A stretch of 21,733 bases of DNA, taken from the NCBI RefSeq assembly GCF_008831285.2, contig NW_022204568.1:1-21733 (forward strand), read 5' to 3'. This DNA comes from Nymphaea colorata. Lineage: Eukaryota > Streptophyta > Magnoliopsida > Nymphaeales > Nymphaeaceae. A program made the translations under genes and the position numbers. A model generated the notes under the pieces. That model did not search any database. It had not been told where the DNA came from and worked only from the letters and a program-made list of their open reading frames with translations. Shown here one piece after another: positions 17,815 through 21,733 of the stretch (positions are counted from its first letter, which is position 1; each line of letters starts with the position of its first letter).

Positions 17815-18532
17815 TGAAGTATTATTATATTTGAATCATGTGCTAATATATCGAAAACTACAAAAAGGCACCCACCAGGCCACTCCAAACGCCAGTTACA
17901 CTGCTAAAGAGGGTACTTTTCGACCGGTTTGATAGAAATAAGTAGTTTAGGGAGTATTTTTGATATCATGGTAGAATAAATAGGAATGATGAATTGATAT
18001 GATATAATTTCAAAGAATTTTGATGAATCGTCAATATGCAACCAAAGGGAATAAACAAATAACAGTATGGAAATATATTATTTTCCATACTATAATAGAA
18101 ATTGTGGAAAAATGAATCTGATTTTTATGTAGGTTGGTGAATGCTATTTGCTTTGATGTTTATTCGCAATAAGATGTCAATGAGCCAAAAATAAGTTCAT
18201 TTATGATTGTTCTTCGGGCTACTGGATTAGTGGCAGTTAGCTGCATTATCTACAGTTTTACTGTTTGGATTTGATCACTACTAAGGAGAAAAAGAAATCG
18301 TTCTATCTAATTAGTTTCGTTTCAAAAAACTAATATATCCTCAGAAGCAGAGCTTACGGACTAATCCGCTTCTTTTATTGTAGATTCGACGCCCTTATCA
18401 CCACTCTTCTTCACATCTCTATCCATTCTTTCGCGATGGAAGCTCTGATTGTCATTTTTACAGTGAATCCTGCGATTTGGAGTGAATGGCGTTCTTGATT
18501 TGATATTGTAAATTAAATATATCGGAATCTGA
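17815..18532. other. AT-rich divergent spacer, no gene seen
   Basis: About 720 bases between the Cks1-like gene (minus) and the unknown gene at 18533 (plus). This is the longest gene-free stretch. It is AT-rich, with a perfect 10-bp hairpin (18064-18091), a second small hairpin at about 18345-18375 (CGGA-CTAA-TCCG, flanked by GAAGC/GCTTC, then TTTT), and no ORF or tRNA that I can support. It presumably holds two promoters. Confidence 0.55.
18064..18091. repeat. Perfect 10-bp inverted repeat
   Basis: AGTATGGAAA (18064-18073) and TTTCCATACT (18082-18091) are exact reverse complements around an 8-base loop TATATTAT. In DNA or RNA this forms a stable stem-loop. It lies in the middle of the spacer, away from both gene ends. 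Confidence 0.85.
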
Positions 18533-19569
18533 ATGCAGGCTGAGCAGAAAACTTACTAGATAAAGGGCAGCCAGTTCCCCTTCGGAGTCTTGAGTTCGGG
18601 CCACCAGAGCAGGAAAATATTTGTTAAAAAGAGGTACGCCATCCGCAGCGAGGAGGAATACTAGGATCTGATGGCTAAGGTGTAGAAATTGAAGAACATC
18701 TCCCATAAAAATACAATAAATCTGAGGAGTATTGAGGAGAATGAGCATTCCATCGATGCTGTTTACCAGTACGTGGCCTTGTCGCTGGAGGATTCTTCTT
18801 GGAGAACAGCAACCAGACGGTGAAGGAGATGCATAGGCAGTTCATTGAGCTGGCCATCTTCCTGGCCAAAAACTTCATCGTGACCACCTTCTCGCCAAGC
18901 CGGTGCGGAGTGGTCATCAACGAGGCAGCAGCACTCTCAAGTACTATCTCCCCCTCAACTAAATCACCCTCACTGACAACCGCAGCTTGCTAGAACGCTC
19001 AGTGCAGCTCTTAACGTGCAGTCCATGCACTACCTGGATAACCTCACCTCGCAGTGCCTCAACTCCACCATCAACTAGAGCTGCTCGCAGCGCACCTTCA
19101 AGAACCGCGTCAAGCTCTTCCCCAGCAAGCAGAAGGAACGCAGGGACAGCCAGCCCACCGGCTATGAGATCAACAATCGCAAGTTCAGCAATAATCCTAC
19201 CAAGGAGTCCCAAATTAGGAAGCTCTCCACGCTCAGTCGCGAGCTCTCCGAAATATCGAGAATGCATAAGCGAAGGGGCGCATCCACGCGCGTCTCCGGT
19301 GACAGCTTCCAGACTCTGCGTCTGTGCGTTCCCTGAAGAGCCACCCCGAGACCAGCGCGGGAGAAAACAGCAAGACAACCATCTGCAGCAGCAACTAAAC
19401 GCTGAAGAGGTGCCTTTCCCAGAACGGAATGCCACAGTCTCCCTATATTGACACGCTGATTGCGCGCAGCAGGAGGGCGTTGGACAGTCTGCAGAACCTG
19501 AAGGAAAAGATGTGGACTTACAAGGGCTTCTTCGACACCCTCGCCAAGCTGAAGGAGGGCAGCGACTGA
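18533..19569 (+). CDS. Hypothetical protein, Ser/Arg/Lys-rich
   Basis: From ATG 18533 (MQAEQKTY) the frame runs through HQSRKIFVKKRYAIRSEEEY and a helical segment (IEENEHSIDAVYQYVALSLE), with TAG codons as sense. Shifts are needed near 18790, 18925, 19010 and 19325, each by one base, to join FIELAIFLAKNFIVTTFSPS, HYLDNLTSQCLNSTIN, a basic Ser/Thr/Arg-rich middle (ESQIRKLSTLSRELSEISRM) and a C-terminal helical end (IDTLIARSRRALDSLQNLKE). It closes at TGA 19567-19569. About 345 residues. The C-terminal end and the basic middle look like a cytoskeletal or regulatory protein, but no domain is recognised. It is 88 bases upstream of the GID8-like gene in the same direction. Confidence 0.65.
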
Positions 19570-19657
19570 TAATTTACACTATTTTCTTCTGGCTGCTCAT
19601 TTTGGTAGACACTGGGTCACGCTTCTCCCTGGGATTTATAATTATAGTTTAAGTTTG

Positions 19658-20389
19658 ATGCGGTCTGAGCACAGCGAGGGGGCCAGTCGGGCAAGGGAGA
19701 GGCCGAAGTTCCGCACCAAATAGTGGAGCAGCAACCTCAAGGAGGAGGAAAGCGAGGAAATAAGCACCACATCTACAATTTTTTCATCACGGAGGGGCAC
19801 TACGACCTCGCCAATACCTTCGCCAAAGAGTCCCACCTCAACAGTAATCGCCGGTCGACTTAGTCCCGCTCATCAAGGAGGAAGCAGTCACCAAACGCCT
19901 ACTCATCAAAAACCTTATTAAAACCAATGACTTTGACGCAGCATTAGGGAAATCGAGGCATTCGAGATCGACCAAAAGGACGAGGAGAAGGAAGTATAAC
20001 TGATCTTCACGCTCAAGTGTCTAAGGGTGATCTACCTCATCAAAGAGAAGAAGGTGGAGGAGGCGATAGGCACTGCCAAGGAGTTGCTGATTCCCTATGT
20101 GAAGAAGAAAGTATAATGGCTATCATTTAGTTTGAGTGGATTTAAAAGGTGGAGCAGGTGATGAGCCTTATGCCTTCCTCAACGAAAGGACTGCATGAAT
20201 AAGGAGCTCCTGCAGGCAAACTACAAGAATAAAGTGGCAGACGAGGTCAATTCCTTCCTGCTGGGCAACAAGAGCAGGTAGTCGCTGAAGATACTGCTCA
20301 ATTTGGGAAAATGGCTGGAGAAACGGCTATAAATGTACGCCAACTTTCCCCACCTCAATCCCTGGAGCCATGATCTATTCCACACCTGA
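19658..20389 (+). CDS. GID8: GID8-like LisH/CTLH/CRA protein
   Basis: A scaffold subunit of the GID/CTLH E3 ubiquitin ligase. After a charged N-terminal tail comes a LisH-type helix pair (NFFITEGHYDLANTFAKES), then CTLH (KRLLIKNLIKTNDFDAAL) and the CRA region (LKCLRVIYLIKEKKVEEAIG, TAKELLIPYVKK; VADEVNSFLLGNKSR). The end SLKILLNLGKWLEKRL, YANFPHLNPW matches the GID8 C-terminus. Frameshifts near 19763, 19855, 19948, 20115 and 20165-20200 each need one base. The TAG after NKSR and the TAA after EKRL are read as Glu; human GID8 has Glu at the first (NRES). About 245 residues, near the 228 of human. Start ATG 19658. It converges on the PDI gene, with 46 bases between stops. Confidence 0.85.
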
Positions 20390-20435
20390 AACTCATATAG
20401 GATTTATGATTAATGATTAGCCATAAGGCTTGCGA

Positions 20436-21248
20436 TCAGAGCTCCTCCTGGGTGGTGCTCTCCTCTTCGGCTTGCTGTTCCTGCACTGGCTCCACCCATT
20501 CGTATTCGGTGTGCTCCTTGAGCCACTGGATGATACCGTCGGCGTCTCTGGCTCCGTTGAACTCAAGAGGCTGTGCGGACTTGTCCTTGCGCCAGAACTT
20601 GACGGTAGGGTATCCCTGGATCTCCAGTCCTTCGATTTCGTTCTCGGTGGAGTCATTTTACCAGCAGAATGTTGGGATTGTTGGCCAGTCTCTTGGCGCC
20701 TCGTCGAAGTGAGGAGCCAAGTGTTTGCAGTGACCGCACCAGGGGCGTAGAACTTGGCAAGCACTTCCTTGGGGGAGTCAAGAATGAGTTCCTTGAAGGA
20801 CTTTCCGACACCACCTTCACAGGCTCGTCGTTGGATTCGGGGATGGGGGCGGACTTGAGGAAGGGCTGCACCTCTTTTCTCCTGACTCTCTCCACGAAGT
20901 TGGCGAGGGACTCAGCGGAGATTTCTCCTTCTAGCTTATACTTTTAAGCCTCAGCGCTGAAGTAGAGCACGAAGGGGGTGTTGTTAATGTCTGCTCCCAG
21001 ATATTCAGCCAGTCTTTAGTAGAGACCATGGCCGTCGTTTTTGGTGGAAAGGGAGAGCACGATGCTGGGATTGGTGGCATCGTAGGCATTCAGGGCGTCA
21101 ATGGCTGCAGCTTCTCCGCTCTCATCCCCGATGAAGAGGAAGAGGCTGCTTGTTTCTGCTGGAAAATCTTCTCAACTGCTGAGTTGTCGAAGGGAATGAC
21201 CTCAGCGTGAAGCACCAAGACTACTGCCAAGAAGAGGATCAACTTCAT
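20436..21248 (-). CDS. Short protein disulfide isomerase, b'-a' type
   Basis: An oxidative folding enzyme of the ER. ATG 21248 opens a signal peptide (KLILFLAVVLVLHAE), followed at once by EVIPFDNSAVEKIF, which is the start of the b' domain of PDIs. The segment IFQQKQAA-LFLFIGDE and the b' body (SIVLSLSTKNDGHGLY) lead to the a' thioredoxin domain, with active site KFYAPWCGHCKHLAP and the cis-Pro loop GYPTVKFW. The end is QEEL, an ER-retrieval signal of the KDEL class. At least five single-base deletions at short runs (about 20652-20658, 20697, 20743, 20808, 21144) break the frame. About 270 residues, half the usual four-domain PDI: the first catalytic a domain and b are missing. TAA codons after HGLY and EA are sense (Glu fits both). 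Confidence 0.9.
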
Positions 21249-21473
21249 CGTCGTTTAATATTATATCTTTGATTTGCATCTCACCATTAATAGAATCAAC
21301 GTGTCCAAAGCAACACATACCACTCCATTAAATCTTTTTTTTCTTTTTCCCCAAACAATAGGCTTGAATAAATAACTCTCAATAATATGCTCAACCAACT
21401 GGCTTAAAACTGAGGGTGATTGGCGGGGCAAGGAAGGCTTTGTGAGTATGATTTGAGTGATATGAGTAAATAA
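21249..21473. promoter_or_regulatory. Spacer upstream of the PDI gene
   Basis: About 225 AT-rich bases, with T-rich tracts around 21336-21350, between the bL33m stop and the PDI start (both minus). It should carry the PDI promoter. No ER-stress element or RNA gene is recognisable. Confidence 0.4.
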
Positions 21474-21679
21474 TCACGTTCTTTTTTTGCCTGATGGCAT
21501 CTTGACCTCGTTAAAGAGGACGTATTGGTTGACTAGGGGGTCGAACTTGCGTAGGGTGAGCTTCTTGAGGGTGTTGCTTCATAGAGAGATTGATACACGG
21601 TGGGCTTGCTTCCCACGTAGAAGTAGCCGGTTCCCGCAGAACTCAGCAGTCTAAACAGCACTCTCTTCTTTCCTGCCAT
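21474..21679 (-). CDS. MRPL33: Mitochondrial ribosomal protein bL33m
   Basis: A small protein of the mitochondrial large ribosomal subunit. ATG 21679 reads MAGKKRVLFRLLSSAGTGYF; a shift near 21581 (one base) leads to NTLKKLTLRKFDPLVNQYVL and a short basic end, with TGA at 21476-21474. The pair AGTGxF and KLxLxKxDPxVxxxVLF is diagnostic of L33. About 68 residues, the same size as human MRPL33 (65). The Cys pairs of zinc-binding bacterial L33 are absent, as in mitochondrial forms. It lacks a long cleavable presequence; the basic N-terminus may serve for import. Confidence 0.9.
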
Positions 21680-21733
21680 TATTATATTTATATTCAATTA
21701 TAGGCACACAACAATTTTTAATCATCCCACTTC

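Noticed and set aside
18959-19451. Long antisense and alternate-frame ORFs over the gene at 18533-19569
   Set aside because: With GC-rich coding sequence, shadow frames are open by chance. The chosen frame explains the TAG codons and ends at TGA before the next gene.
211-21679. Decoding TAA/TAG as glutamine (Tetrahymena/Paramecium code)
   Set aside because: Gln reads acceptably in low-complexity regions, but at conserved AspRS columns, above all the motif 2 FRA-x-N site, the family has Glu.
1-21733. CRISPR arrays, insertion sequences, bacterial operons, phage or viral genes
   Set aside because: No direct-repeat array, transposase, inverted-repeat-bounded element or viral gene was seen. The genes are eukaryotic, intron-bearing and follow a telomere.

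Overview
This window is the end of a ciliate macronuclear chromosome. It opens with about 16 copies of the telomere repeat CCCCAA (1-98) and then runs into densely packed eukaryotic genes on both strands. TGA is the only codon that behaves as a stop; TAA and TAG occur freely inside every gene. At conserved sites of the aspartyl-tRNA synthetase (8350-9951) and the GID8-like gene (19658-20389), the TAA/TAG codons fall where the families carry glutamate, including the invariant Glu of class II synthetase motif 2. This matches the peritrich nuclear code (TAA/TAG = Glu), not the Tetrahymena/Paramecium code (Gln). Together with CCCCAA telomeres it points to a peritrich (Vorticella/Epistylis-like) oligohymenophorean. 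Four spliceosomal introns of only 19-20 nt can be placed by protein homology.

Layout, left to right: telomere; coiled-coil protein (minus, 211-900); unknown protein (minus, 951-1789); SLC22-type transporter (minus, 1873-3333) with a decayed fragment of a second copy behind it (3470-3610); doubtful small membrane protein (plus, about 3917-4346); GT32/Caps_synth-like glycosyltransferase (minus, 4389-5691); Cys/His zinc module plus TPR protein (plus, 6075-8267); cytosolic AspRS (minus, 8350-9951); unknown protein (plus, 10148-10980); calpain-like protease (plus, 11255-13360); ZSWIM7/SWS1-like SWIM protein (minus, 13439-13868); small Tim chaperone (plus, 13978-14178); coiled-coil protein (minus, 14230-15098); charged Lys/Glu-rich protein (minus, 15218-16310); HSF-type DNA-binding protein (minus, 16400-17087); Cks1-like protein with a long C-terminal extension (minus, 17341-17814); a 0.7-kb AT-rich spacer with a perfect hairpin; unknown protein (plus, 18533-19569); GID8-like LisH/CTLH protein (plus, 19658-20389); short PDI (minus, 20436-21248); mitochondrial ribosomal protein bL33m (minus, 21474-21679).

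Most genes show one to several single-base frameshifts. Nearly all are repaired by restoring one base to a short homopolymer, so they look like long-read indel errors, not pseudogenes. Apart from the SLC22 relic the genes look functional. The content is housekeeping (translation, mitochondrial import, cell cycle, protein folding and turnover, recombination) and no operon or accessory system is visible. The points of most interest are the Glu-decoding code, the tiny introns, the telomere-proximal gene packing and several unusual domain layouts.
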